From contig JACNLA010000032.1 of assembly GCA_014381745.1 (NCBI GenBank), positions 1 through 64,000 on the forward strand: a stretch of 64,000 bases of DNA. The letters run 5' to 3'. The translations under genes were made by a program, and so were the position numbers. The notes under the pieces were generated by a model, which was not told the origin of the DNA, made no database searches, and was given only the letters and a program-made list of their open reading frames with translations. Position 1 is the first letter of the stretch, and each line of letters opens with the position of its first letter. Source of the DNA: Actinomycetota bacterium (GTDB lineage: Bacteria; Actinomycetota; Acidimicrobiia; Acidimicrobiales; MedAcidi-G1). Positions 8,550 through 17,133 of the stretch are shown in pieces.

Positions 8550-9863
8550 TTACAGAATGTGGAAGGAATCCAGGTCCAGCGACCAGGGGGAGAGGTTCTC
8601 GGGCCCGTTGTCGGTGACAAGAACCTGGTTCTCCAACTTGATTCCCTGTCCGCCGGTGTAGGCCCCTACGTAGGACTCGACGGTCAGGACCATCCCGGCC
8701 TCGAGCACACCGTCGTAGCCGCCGGCGTCCCAGTCCTCGGGGAACTTGATGTCTGGCCATTCGTCGCACTGGCCGACGCCGTGGTACAGGCAGGAGTAGT
8801 GCCGGTAGTCGTCTACAGAAGGCATCCACGACTTGTGCACCAGTTCGTGGAATGTGCGCCCGGGTGTGAGGAGGTCGATGTTGCGGGTGACCTGCTCAAC
8901 GGCTAGTTCGTGAACGTGTCGCTGTTGCGCTGTGGGTTTTGCATCACCGCATATCCAGGTGCGCGATATGTCCGTCATCATCCCGTAGGCGCCTACCAGA
9001 TCCGTGTCGAAGGCCACGAAGTCGCCGTCTTCGATCACGCGGCTGCTGCACTCCTGGAACCATGGGTTGGTTCGGGGCCCTGACACGAGCAGGCGGCACT
9101 CCATCCACTCACCGCCACGGGCCAGCATCTCGGCCCACAGAACCGCCCACAGCGCCTGTTCCGTCATTCCCGGCTCCATGGCCTCGAACATCTTCAGACA
9201 TGAGATCCGGGTGGCCTCGACAGAACACCGCATGGCTGCAATCTCGTCAGGGCCCTTGACGGCCCGTGCCCGCTCCATCACGGCCATTCCATCGGTAAGT
9301 ACCAGGCCCTCGGCAATGAGGGCAGATGACCCGGCGGGCGGGATCACGTCAACGGCCAGCCGGTTGTTGCCACCGCCGTGGGTGCGGACCAGGTCGGCGA
9401 TCTCGACCGCGAACTCCTCAGCACGCTCGTCCACCCGGGTGCCTGCCGGAAAGTAGGTGAATGTGGTTGTCGGGCGAACCTCATCGATCAACGGGTTGTG
9501 GGCTGAAAGGAACTCGCATGCCTGGTAGTCGAACAGGATCATCGGGCCGTCGGTCGCTACGAAGGCCCAACGGGCATGGTTGTGTGTGAACCACATCTGC
9601 ATGTTCGGCGAGTTGGTGGCGTACATCTGGTTGAGGGGGTCGAACAGGAGCACCCCGGCCACATCCTCGACCGCCAGCCTCTCCTGGATACGAGCGAGGC
9701 GGTAGCGCTGCATGGCATCCAGGTCTGGGAGTTCCAGCCCTACAGCAGCCCATTCGGAGACGGCCGGCTCTCCGGGTCCCATGACGATCCGGTTGCCGAT
9801 CGTCGCCGCACGTCGCACAAGTGGGTCGTTCGGGTTCTCCGGCTTCGTTCCGGGAGCTCCCAT
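8550..9863 (-). CDS. dddP: DddP-like DMSP lyase (M24 peptidase-fold metalloenzyme)
   Basis: Creatinase/prolidase-fold protein of 437 residues. From memory of Roseobacter DddP, it shares long blocks including SGPRTNPWFQEC, FDTDLVGAYG, TDISRTW and YHGVGQCDEWP. The expected metal ligands are present: two Asp in FDTD, Asp in TDIS, His in YHGVG, Glu in TVES and Glu in KLENQ. The Tyr five residues before that His and the Asp six residues after it match the proposed DddP catalytic residues. DddP splits dimethylsulfoniopropionate into DMS and acrylate. The start ATG 9863 avoids overlap with the upstream gene, 16 bp away. Another M24 activity (creatinase- or peptidase-like) remains possible. Confidence 0.75.
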   Translation of the reverse strand: MGAPGTKPENPNDPLVRRAATIGNRIVMGPGEPAVSEWAAVGLELPDLDAMQRYRLARIQERLAVEDVAGVLLFDPLNQMYATNSPNMQMWFTHNHARWAFVATDGPMILFDYQACEFLSAHNPLIDEVRPTTTFTYFPAGTRVDERAEEFAVEIADLVRTHGGGNNRLAVDVIPPAGSSALIAEGLVLTDGMAVMERARAVKGPDEIAAMRCSVEATRISCLKMFEAMEPGMTEQALWAVLWAEMLARGGEWMECRLLVSGPRTNPWFQECSSRVIEDGDFVAFDTDLVGAYGMMTDISRTWICGDAKPTAQQRHVHELAVEQVTRNIDLLTPGRTFHELVHKSWMPSVDDYRHYSCLYHGVGQCDEWPDIKFPEDWDAGGYDGVLEAGMVLTVESYVGAYTGGQGIKLENQVLVTDNGPENLSPWSLDLDSFHIL

Positions 9864-9879
9864 CGCCTTGCTGCGTCTC

Positions 9880-12327
9880 CTAGCTGCGCATTCTCGAACC
9901 GGTGGGATCAAACAGCGGCTCGGCAATGCGGCTGGCTGAACGTCTTACCCCTACGACCTCGATCTCAAAGCCCTCGTCAGCCTCAGCAAGAGAGGTAGGT
10001 ACGTAACCGAGGGCGCAGGAGGCCTGGGACCAGTGTGCATAGCCGCCGGACGTGACCCAGCCAACAACCTCTCCGTCGTGCCAGATCGGTTCGTTTCCGA
10101 TCACGTCTGCATCGTCGACATCAACGGTGAAGGCTGTCAGAAGCCGATCGGGGCCAGCTTCGCTGGCTGCGGCGGCAGCCTCCCTGCCAATGAAGTCGCC
10201 CTTGTCCAACTTCACGAAGACGCCCATGCGCGCCTCCCACGGCGTGTAGATGGGTCGGTACTCGGTGGCCCAACCGCCGAAGTTCTTGTCGAAGCGCATG
10301 CTGTTGAGTGCGTTCAGGCCGAAGAGCCGGAGGTCGTGTCCCGCACCTGCCTCCATGAGCATGTCGAACAGGGGAGCCTGGAGGGATGCAGGTACCCAGA
10401 TCTCATAGCCGAGGTCGCCTGTGAACGTGATGCGGCCCACAAGCGCCGGGATCATGCCGAGCGACATCGGGCGGATGTCGAGGAACCGGAACGCCTCGCC
10501 TGACACGTCCTCCTCGGCCAGTGATGCCAGCAGGTCCCGGGACGACGGTCCAGCAATGGAGAGCCCGGTCAGCTCGTTGCCAAGGGACCTGTAGGTGACA
10601 TGCCCATCGCAGCCTGGCAGGTGTTCTGTGAACCAGCGGCTGTGGTAGCCGTCGGCCACGCCGGACCCGAGCACCAGGAACCGCTCGTCATCTCCGAGAA
10701 CCGTTGGAAGTGCCGCAACTGTGAAGTCTCCGATGAGCATTCCCTTGTGGTTCAGCATCGGGGTCAGGGCCATGCGACCCTCAGCTGGGATGCGGTTGGC
10801 CATGAGATTCTCCAGTGCAGCTCTGGCACCGAGGCCGGTGAACTCGTGTTTGGCGAAGCCTGTGGTTTCGATCATTCCGACGCCCTCACGTACGGCCCTG
10901 ACCTCTTCGGCGACCACGTCAAAGGCATTGGAGCGTCGGAAGGTGACGTCCTCGACCGGGTCTTCTCCGGGCCGTTGGAACCACAGAGCGGTCTCTAGGC
11001 CGTAGTAGGCGCCCCAGACGGCGTTTGCGTCGGTGAGGCGACCGTGGATGGGGGAGGTGAACAACGGGCGACCCGCTGGGAGTTCCTCGTTTGGAAAGGA
11101 GATGCGGAAGCGTCGGCTGTAGTTCTCCTGCACCTTGGCCCGCGTGTAGGCGGGTGTGGTCCAGTCGCCGTATCGGGCTACATCCATGCCCCAGACGTCA
11201 AAGCCCGGGTCGCCGGTTGTCATCCAGTTGGCCATGGCCAGTCCCACGCCGCCACCCTGGCTGAGCCCGGCCATCACGCCGCACGCCACCCAGTGGCCCT
11301 GCTGGCCGCGGATGGGTCCGATCAGCGGGTTGCCGTCGGAGGCGAAGGTGAACGGCCCGTTGATGACCTGCTTGATTCCGACCTCGTTGAAAATCGGGAA
11401 GTGGGCGAATCCCACCTCGAGCGAGGGAGCAATCCTGTCCAGGTCGGGAGAGAGCAGTTGGGATCCGAAGTCCCATGGGGTCTCCTTGGTCTGCCAGGGG
11501 ACACCGGCCTGCTCGTAGGTGCCGAGCAGCAGGCCACCGGCTTCGGCCCTGGTGTAGATCTCGCCTCCGAAGTCGACGGCGCCGCGGCCGTGCCCGTCGG
11601 TCGCATCCAGCCATGACCTCAGCTCGGGGATCTCCTCGGTCAGCAGGTACTGGTGCTCCATTGCCAGGATCGGTAGTTCGATTCCACACATCCGCCCAAC
11701 CTCGCGGGCCCAGAGGCCGCCGCAGTTCACGATGTGCTCGGCGTTGATGGTGCCCTGTTCGGTTACCACGTCCCAGGTGCCGTCAGCGCGTTGGACGATG
11801 TCCTCGGCCCAGGTGTTCCGGTAGATCTCGGCCCCGGCCATGCGGGCGCATGCCGCATATGCGTGGGTGACGCCCGAGGGGTCCACGTGGCCGCCTACCG
11901 GGTCGAACATGGCGCCCACAAAGAACTCTTCTTCCATGTAGGGGAGGTGCTCTTTCGCCTCGGCAACCGAGATCAGCTCGGTGTCCATCCCCAGGTAGCG
12001 GCTGCGGGCATGGACCATGCGGAGCCAGTCCATACGCTCCTCATTCTCTGCGAGCATCAGCTCGCCTGTGAGGTGGATTCCACACGGCTGCCCCGAGGCC
12101 TCCTCGAGGTCCCTGTAGAGCTGGATCGTGTAGCGCTGCAGGGCTGCAACGTTCGGGTCACCGTTGATGGTGTGCATGCCACCTGCCGCATGCCAGGTGG
12201 ATCCAGCGGTCAGCTCCTTTCGCTCAACGAGTACCACGTCGGTCCAGCCGGCCTTGGTGAGGTGGTATAGAACGCTGCACCCGACGACGCCGCCGCCGAT
12301 TACCACCACCTGCGTCTGCTGCTTCAT
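9880..12327 (-). CDS. FAD-dependent dimethylglycine/sarcosine dehydrogenase-like protein with GcvT domain
   Basis: 815-residue fusion. The N-terminal DAO-type FAD domain has VVVIGGGVVGCS and ends its first module with GSTWHAAGG, whose His46 matches the covalent FAD site of dimethylglycine and sarcosine dehydrogenases. A linker domain and a GcvT/aminomethyltransferase half (from about residue 430; KLDKGDFIGRE near the end) would pass the released one-carbon unit to tetrahydrofolate. It probably demethylates dimethylglycine, sarcosine or a similar methylated amine in the cytoplasm. It lies between the MttB-like gene (29 bp upstream) and the DddP-like gene. Exact substrate unproven. Confidence 0.85.
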   Translation of the reverse strand: MKQQTQVVVIGGGVVGCSVLYHLTKAGWTDVVLVERKELTAGSTWHAAGGMHTINGDPNVAALQRYTIQLYRDLEEASGQPCGIHLTGELMLAENEERMDWLRMVHARSRYLGMDTELISVAEAKEHLPYMEEEFFVGAMFDPVGGHVDPSGVTHAYAACARMAGAEIYRNTWAEDIVQRADGTWDVVTEQGTINAEHIVNCGGLWAREVGRMCGIELPILAMEHQYLLTEEIPELRSWLDATDGHGRGAVDFGGEIYTRAEAGGLLLGTYEQAGVPWQTKETPWDFGSQLLSPDLDRIAPSLEVGFAHFPIFNEVGIKQVINGPFTFASDGNPLIGPIRGQQGHWVACGVMAGLSQGGGVGLAMANWMTTGDPGFDVWGMDVARYGDWTTPAYTRAKVQENYSRRFRISFPNEELPAGRPLFTSPIHGRLTDANAVWGAYYGLETALWFQRPGEDPVEDVTFRRSNAFDVVAEEVRAVREGVGMIETTGFAKHEFTGLGARAALENLMANRIPAEGRMALTPMLNHKGMLIGDFTVAALPTVLGDDERFLVLGSGVADGYHSRWFTEHLPGCDGHVTYRSLGNELTGLSIAGPSSRDLLASLAEEDVSGEAFRFLDIRPMSLGMIPALVGRITFTGDLGYEIWVPASLQAPLFDMLMEAGAGHDLRLFGLNALNSMRFDKNFGGWATEYRPIYTPWEARMGVFVKLDKGDFIGREAAAAASEAGPDRLLTAFTVDVDDADVIGNEPIWHDGEVVGWVTSGGYAHWSQASCALGYVPTSLAEADEGFEIEVVGVRRSASRIAEPLFDPTGSRMRS

Positions 12328-12356
12328 CTGTCTGGCTCCTTGTGGATTCGTACTGC

Positions 12357-13892
12357 TCAGTAGTCAGTCTCTACGCCGCCCTCGGCTACCCGCCGGGCGA
12401 CGAAGTCGCCGAGTTCAGCACGAACGGAGGTGTCCATGGGCGGCTCCTCGTGGGCGTCGAGAAGTTCACGGGCCAGTTTCTCTGCCCGCTGGTGCGCCTC
12501 GACACGGCCTCCTTCGTCCCAACTCTCGAAGTTGCGCCAGTCAGAGACCATCGGAGCAAAGTGTTCGGTGGTGTAGCGCTCCTGGGTGTGGGCGGTACCG
12601 AAGAAGTGGCCTGCCGGCCCTACCTCGGCGATCGCCTCAACGGCCAGCGAGGCATCGTCGACGGTGATCGGCTTGAGCATGGCAGCCACCATGTTCAGGG
12701 TGTCGGCGTCGATGACCATCTTCTCGTAGGAGGTCAGCAGGCCACCCTCCAGCCAACCGGCCCCGTGGAGCAACAGGTTTACCCCACCCATGACCGCCCC
12801 CCACAGGGAGAACACGCTCTCGTACGCGGCCTGGGCGTCGACGCTGTTGGATGCGTTCACGTTCGAGGACCGGTATGGGAGGCCGTAGCGCCGAGCCAAC
12901 TGGCCCCCGATCAGGCACGCCTGCCAGTACTCGGGAGTGCCGAATGCGGGGGCACCTGAGCGCATGTCCACGTTGGAGGTGAAGCCGCCGTAGATGACCG
13001 GCGCACCGGGCCTGACCACCTGGGTGTAGGCGATGCCGGCAAGGGCCTCGGCGTTCTGGAGGACCAGAGCGCCTGCAACGGTGATTGGTGCCATGGCGCC
13101 GGCCAGGGTGAAGGGCGTGATCACGATCACCTGGTTCCTGGCTGACATCTCCTGGATGCCGTGAAGCATGACCGTGTCGTAGCGAAGCGGTGTGCTGGCG
13201 TTGATCACCGAGATGATGCAAGCCTGCTCGTCGATGGTTGCATCATCGACGGCTCTTGCGATGCGGGTCATCTCTATGGCGTCGATGTTGCGCTGCCTGC
13301 TGAGGCTGTAGACGAAGGGCGGTTTGTCCGAGAGCGTCAACATGTCGTGGGTTGCGTGAAGGTGGCGCACCGAAGGGTGGATGTCCATGGGCTCAACCGG
13401 GTAGCCGGCCGAGGTGTGGATGATGTTGAGTACCTGACCCAACTTCAACAGGTTGCGGTAGTCGTCGCGGTTCCCGTCGCGCCGGTCGCGGCCGAGGCCG
13501 GTCACAAACGGTGGGCTGGCCACGGAGGTGTTGGTGATGAACTTTCCGCCCATGGTGAGGTTTCGTTCGGGGCGCACCCCGTGGAGGGTGAACTCTTCAG
13601 GAGCTGTCTTGACCAGGTTCAGGATCAGGTCAGGGTCGAAGCGGACCCTGTCTCCGTCGACCTCGGCACCTGCTTCGGAGAGCTGTTGGCGGGCGGTCTC
13701 GTCGAGGAAGTCAATGCCGGTGTCCGACAGGACCCGTAGGGATGCCTGGTGGATTGACTCCAGCTCGTCGTCGGAGACGGCCCTGATCGGGTCGAGGCGC
13801 ATCCGGGGCTGCTCGAACGGCGGTTGGTCTGCAGCCACGTTTCGGGTTCGTGACCGTGCACCTTCCCTTGCGCTCCTTCCGCGCCGTGTCAT
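12357..13892 (-). CDS. Trimethylamine methyltransferase (MttB) superfamily protein, non-pyrrolysine type
   Basis: 511-residue TIM-barrel methyltransferase of the MttB/MtgB family (LSDTGIDFLDE near 55, NTSVASPPFVTGLGRDRRDG, YGGFTSNVDMRSGAPAFGTPE). No in-frame TAG interrupts it, so it belongs with the MtgB-like members, one of which demethylates glycine betaine to a corrinoid protein. No corrinoid-protein gene is adjacent. The next gene has a folate-binding GcvT domain, so the methyl acceptor is an open question. ATG start overlaps the iclR stop by 4 bp (ATGA). Substrate inferred from context: glycine betaine or another quaternary amine. Confidence 0.8.
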   Translation of the reverse strand: MTRRGRSAREGARSRTRNVAADQPPFEQPRMRLDPIRAVSDDELESIHQASLRVLSDTGIDFLDETARQQLSEAGAEVDGDRVRFDPDLILNLVKTAPEEFTLHGVRPERNLTMGGKFITNTSVASPPFVTGLGRDRRDGNRDDYRNLLKLGQVLNIIHTSAGYPVEPMDIHPSVRHLHATHDMLTLSDKPPFVYSLSRQRNIDAIEMTRIARAVDDATIDEQACIISVINASTPLRYDTVMLHGIQEMSARNQVIVITPFTLAGAMAPITVAGALVLQNAEALAGIAYTQVVRPGAPVIYGGFTSNVDMRSGAPAFGTPEYWQACLIGGQLARRYGLPYRSSNVNASNSVDAQAAYESVFSLWGAVMGGVNLLLHGAGWLEGGLLTSYEKMVIDADTLNMVAAMLKPITVDDASLAVEAIAEVGPAGHFFGTAHTQERYTTEHFAPMVSDWRNFESWDEGGRVEAHQRAEKLARELLDAHEEPPMDTSVRAELGDFVARRVAEGGVETDY

Positions 13893-14656
13893 CGGGAACC
13901 ACCACCTGGGTTTCTGTAGCCGAGATCTGCCGATATCTGGTCGGCCCTTTTAAGCACCTGTGCTGCGATGTCCCCACCTGTGTCGGGTGTGGGGAACCGG
14001 TAGCTGGGCCCGTAGGTGTAGAGGGCCCCGATCGAGTTGCCGCGTGCATCCAGGATTGCTGCAGCACAACTCGAGAGACCATCCACGTACTCGCCATGGG
14101 TCCAGATGACGCGTCTGAGTCGGACCTTACTGATCAACGACCGGAGGGAATCTGGATCTACAACGGTGTTGTCGGTGAACGAGGGCAGGTTGCCTACGAG
14201 GAACTCCTCCACTTCCTCTTCGGTCCATGTTGCCAGGATCACGAAGCCGGCCGATCCGGCGTGCAGGGGAACCCGGGTGCCGGTCCAGTTCTCGGCCTGG
14301 ATGGGCTTTGGTGAGTCGACCTGGCGCACGGTCACGACGTCGTGGCCGACAACCGTCGCGATGCAGGCCGCCTCGTCGAGGTCGGCCGCCATTGCTGACA
14401 GGTGGTGTTCAGAAGCGGTAAGGAGGTCGGTTCCAAGGTCAGGAGACTCGCCCATGCTGCGCACGAGCGAGCCGATCCGGTACGAGCCGTCGCCACCGCG
14501 CTTGAGCGCCTCGGCTCCCTCGAGCGTGCCCAGGATGCGCGCTGCCGTGCTCACCGGAAGGTCGGTCCGCCGTGCCAGGTCTACGAGGCCACCGGGCTGG
14601 CGAGCGGCCTCTTCCATGAGGGATAGGGCACGTTCGATGCTCTGCACGGAGTTCAT
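13889..14656 (-). CDS. IclR family transcriptional regulator
   Basis: 255 residues: N-terminal winged helix-turn-helix (about 1-65; SIERALSLMEEAARQ, LPVSTAARILGTLE) followed by the IclR effector-binding domain. It is the first gene of the unit and overlaps the MttB-like gene by 4 bp. It therefore most likely controls this methylated-osmolyte operon in response to a pathway metabolite. A consensus-like promoter sits directly upstream. Confidence 0.9.
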   Translation of the reverse strand: MNSVQSIERALSLMEEAARQPGGLVDLARRTDLPVSTAARILGTLEGAEALKRGGDGSYRIGSLVRSMGESPDLGTDLLTASEHHLSAMAADLDEAACIATVVGHDVVTVRQVDSPKPIQAENWTGTRVPLHAGSAGFVILATWTEEEVEEFLVGNLPSFTDNTVVDPDSLRSLISKVRLRRVIWTHGEYVDGLSSCAAAILDARGNSIGALYTYGPSYRFPTPDTGGDIAAQVLKRADQISADLGYRNPGGGSR

Positions 14657-14665
14657 GTTGGCGGC

Positions 14666-14693
14666 AGAATACCGGAATGCGGGAACCTGTCAA
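14666..14693 (-). promoter_or_regulatory. Sigma70-type promoter of the iclR-mttB-dmgdh-dddP-SDR operon
   Basis: Read on the minus strand: -35 TTGACA (14688-14693, perfect), 16-bp spacer, -10 TATTCT (14666-14671). The ATG of iclR is 9 nt further on and lacks a Shine-Dalgarno sequence, so the mRNA is probably leaderless or nearly so. Confidence 0.65.
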
Positions 14694-14731
14694 CACATTA
14701 CCGTTGGGCAGCAATCGTCGCCTGAAGCGGT

Positions 14732-15958
14732 TCAGGTCGGCAGGTTCTCCGAGGCTGGTTGGGGGTCGAGGGCCGGGGTCAGGTGCAACTCGTCACCCTC
14801 ATAGGGGTGGGCCCTGGCAACGTCTTCGTTCAGCACCACGCCCAGCCCGGGGTCGCCGGACGGTATGACCATTCCGTCCTCCCACCTGATGGGGGTTTCC
14901 AGCAGGTCTGCGTGGAAGCCACCCCAGTCGTCGATGGACTCCAGGATCAGGAAGTTGGGTGAACAGGTTGCAAGCGCGATGTTCGCGGCGGCAACCACTG
15001 GCCCGCAGTAGCAGTGGGGTGCAAGCAGGGCCTGGTGCACCTCGGCCATCGAGGCGATTTTCTTTCCCTGCAGGATCCCGCCGCTCCTTCCCAGGTTGGG
15101 TTGCAGGATCGAGGCGGCACCCGCACGCAGCACCGATGCGAACTCGGAAGTGGTGGTCAGTCGTTCGCCCGTGGCTATCGGAATCGTCGTTCCGGCGGCC
15201 ACCCTTGCCATACCCTCGACATCATCTGGTGGGACAGGTTCCTCGAACCAGAGAGGGTCGTAGGACTCGAGACGTCGGGCCATGCGCAGCGCACCTGATG
15301 GGGTGAACTGTCCGTGGGTGCCGAACAGCAGGTCGGCCCGATCGCCGACGGCATCCCTGATGGCCGCCGTGTAGCGCTCTGACAGGTCTAGGCGCTCGAG
15401 GGAGGGCTGGCGGCCGTCAAACACCGTGTAGGGACCGGCCGGATCGAACTTCACCGCGGTGAAGCCGCGCTCCACCTCGCGAACCGCCTGCTCTGCCGCC
15501 AACTCAGGATCGGTGTAGAGGTTTGGTCCGTCCTTGGGTGCGTAGGCGTCCTCGCCCTGCGGGTAGAGATAGGTGTAGGAACGCAGGCCCTCGTGCACCC
15601 GCCCACCCAGAAGGTCGTGGACCGGGCGGCCGGTCTCCTTGCCGATGAGGTCCCAGCAGGCGATCTCCAGAGCACTGATCACCCCACACAGGGTGGGATC
15701 GGGTCGCAGGGAGTATCCGCTTCCCAGAGAACGGCGCCAGAAGGACTCGATGTCAAAGGGGCTCTCACCCACGAGGAAGCGCTCGGCGACATCCTCAATC
15801 ATCTCGGCGACAATGTGGGGCCCAACGGTCGCAACGTACGCCTCACCAACACCCTTGACCCCGCCATCTGTTGTGAGGGTCACGAAGATGAAATAGCGGC
15901 CACCGTGGCGTGGCGGCGGGTTGCCGACAACGAAGGTCTCTACGTCGACAACCTTCAT
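14732..15958 (-). CDS. Mandelate racemase/muconate lactonizing enzyme family protein (sugar-acid dehydratase-like)
   Basis: 408-residue enolase-superfamily enzyme starting MKVVDVETFVVGNPP. It shows the galactonate-dehydratase-like pattern WFEEPVPPDD, ATGERL and QPNLGRSGGI, with a later His in LAPHCYCGP. The first metal-ligand region reads FGTHGQ, where galactonate dehydratase has an Asp two residues before the His. Its stop is 75 bp upstream of iclR and its start overlaps the alcohol dehydrogenase stop by 4 bp, so the two are co-translated. A long in-frame upstream extension is antisense to the dehydrogenase and is not part of it. Substrate unknown, probably an acid sugar. Confidence 0.85.
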   Translation of the reverse strand: MKVVDVETFVVGNPPPRHGGRYFIFVTLTTDGGVKGVGEAYVATVGPHIVAEMIEDVAERFLVGESPFDIESFWRRSLGSGYSLRPDPTLCGVISALEIACWDLIGKETGRPVHDLLGGRVHEGLRSYTYLYPQGEDAYAPKDGPNLYTDPELAAEQAVREVERGFTAVKFDPAGPYTVFDGRQPSLERLDLSERYTAAIRDAVGDRADLLFGTHGQFTPSGALRMARRLESYDPLWFEEPVPPDDVEGMARVAAGTTIPIATGERLTTTSEFASVLRAGAASILQPNLGRSGGILQGKKIASMAEVHQALLAPHCYCGPVVAAANIALATCSPNFLILESIDDWGGFHADLLETPIRWEDGMVIPSGDPGLGVVLNEDVARAHPYEGDELHLTPALDPQPASENLPT

Positions 15959-17085
15959 CCGGAGGGGTCCTTCACGTTGTCGGCGTGGTCGAAGACGACG
16001 ACCGTTCGGATGACCTCGCCACTTCGTGCCTCGTCGAAGGCCGTGTCGATGTCGTCGAGGCTGTGCGTCGAGGTGATCATGCCGTCCAGGTCCAGGAGAC
16101 CAGCCTGGTACTGGCCGATCAGGCGGGGAACATCCTCGCAAAGGCGGGCGGTGCCCATCTTGGAACCCAGGATCCGTTGGTTTGCCACGGCAAGCACGCC
16201 CGGGTCGATCTCGACTGTCACTCCCTCGGCTGGGATCCCGACAAGCACCAGGGCCCCCATCCGGTTCAACATGCTGGTTGCCCCAGCGAAGGCTCCCGGT
16301 GCCGCAGTGGTGATGAACACGTGGTCCGCCAGATGGCCACCGGTCGCCTCGACCAACCTGTCGGTGGTGCCGTCTGGCCCGGTGGAATGGGTGGCACCGA
16401 ACCTGAGGGCCGCCTCCTGTTTGGCAGGCAGGGGGTCGACGGCGATGATCGGATCGGCACCGGCGAGCCGGGCCCCCTGCACGACGCTCAGGCCGACCCC
16501 TCCGCATCCGATTACGACCACGGAATCTCCCTTGCCGACTCGGGCTGTGTTGGTGACAGCCCCCACCCCTGTGAGGACCCCGCAGCCGAGGAGTGCTGCC
16601 GCCTCGGCCGGCACGCTGTCTGCGAACGACGCCACCTGGGAGCGGTGGACGACCACCTGCTCGGCGAAAGCCGCAGTTCCGAGGCCGTGGGTCACCGGTT
16701 TGCCGTTGAGGTCTGACAGTGGGCTCCGATTTCGGAGGGCGAGGTCGCCTGTGCAGGCGACGTCGTGACCGCGACGACAGGCCCGGCAGGCACCGCACGC
16801 ACGGATCAGTGACACGACAACCCGGTCACCGACAGCGACGTTGTCGACGCCCTCGCCAAGTTCCACGACACGGCCGGCCGCCTCGTGGCCCAGGACCACC
16901 GGGAAGTCGATTGACCAGCCACCGTCGAGGAACATGAGGTCCGAGTGGCAGACGGCGCAGGCGTCGATGGCGACACGTACCTCCCCGGGACCGGGCGCCG
17001 CCAGGAGGAGATCTTCAATTGACGTGACCATGCCCACGCCACGGCTCACAGCCGCACGTACCTTGACCTCACTATCCCCCGACAT
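15955..17085 (-). CDS. Zinc-dependent alcohol dehydrogenase (class III-like)
   Basis: 376-residue MDR dehydrogenase. Catalytic zinc ligands lie in ACAVCHSDL and LGHEAAG, structural zinc cysteines in CGACRACRRGHDVAC, and the cofactor site is VIGCGGVGLSVVQG. Such enzymes oxidise alcohols, or formaldehyde adducts in some members. That would suit a neighbourhood producing one-carbon units, but this is inference. ATG 17085 is preferred to an upstream TTG at 17103. It overlaps the MR/MLE gene by 4 bp. Confidence 0.88.
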   Translation of the reverse strand: MSGDSEVKVRAAVSRGVGMVTSIEDLLLAAPGPGEVRVAIDACAVCHSDLMFLDGGWSIDFPVVLGHEAAGRVVELGEGVDNVAVGDRVVVSLIRACGACRACRRGHDVACTGDLALRNRSPLSDLNGKPVTHGLGTAAFAEQVVVHRSQVASFADSVPAEAAALLGCGVLTGVGAVTNTARVGKGDSVVVIGCGGVGLSVVQGARLAGADPIIAVDPLPAKQEAALRFGATHSTGPDGTTDRLVEATGGHLADHVFITTAAPGAFAGATSMLNRMGALVLVGIPAEGVTVEIDPGVLAVANQRILGSKMGTARLCEDVPRLIGQYQAGLLDLDGMITSTHSLDDIDTAFDEARSGEVIRTVVVFDHADNVKDPSG

Positions 17086-17133
17086 GGCGCGCACGCTAGT
17101 CAACGGGGGTTCATCCGGACAGTGGAAACGGGC

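Noticed and set aside
12357-13892. Pyrrolysine-containing MttB
   Set aside because: The frame has no internal TAG, so this is a non-pyrrolysine family member.
15593-16768. 391-codon plus-strand open frame
   Set aside because: Antisense to the alcohol dehydrogenase and MR/MLE genes. It has no family motif and reflects high GC codon use.
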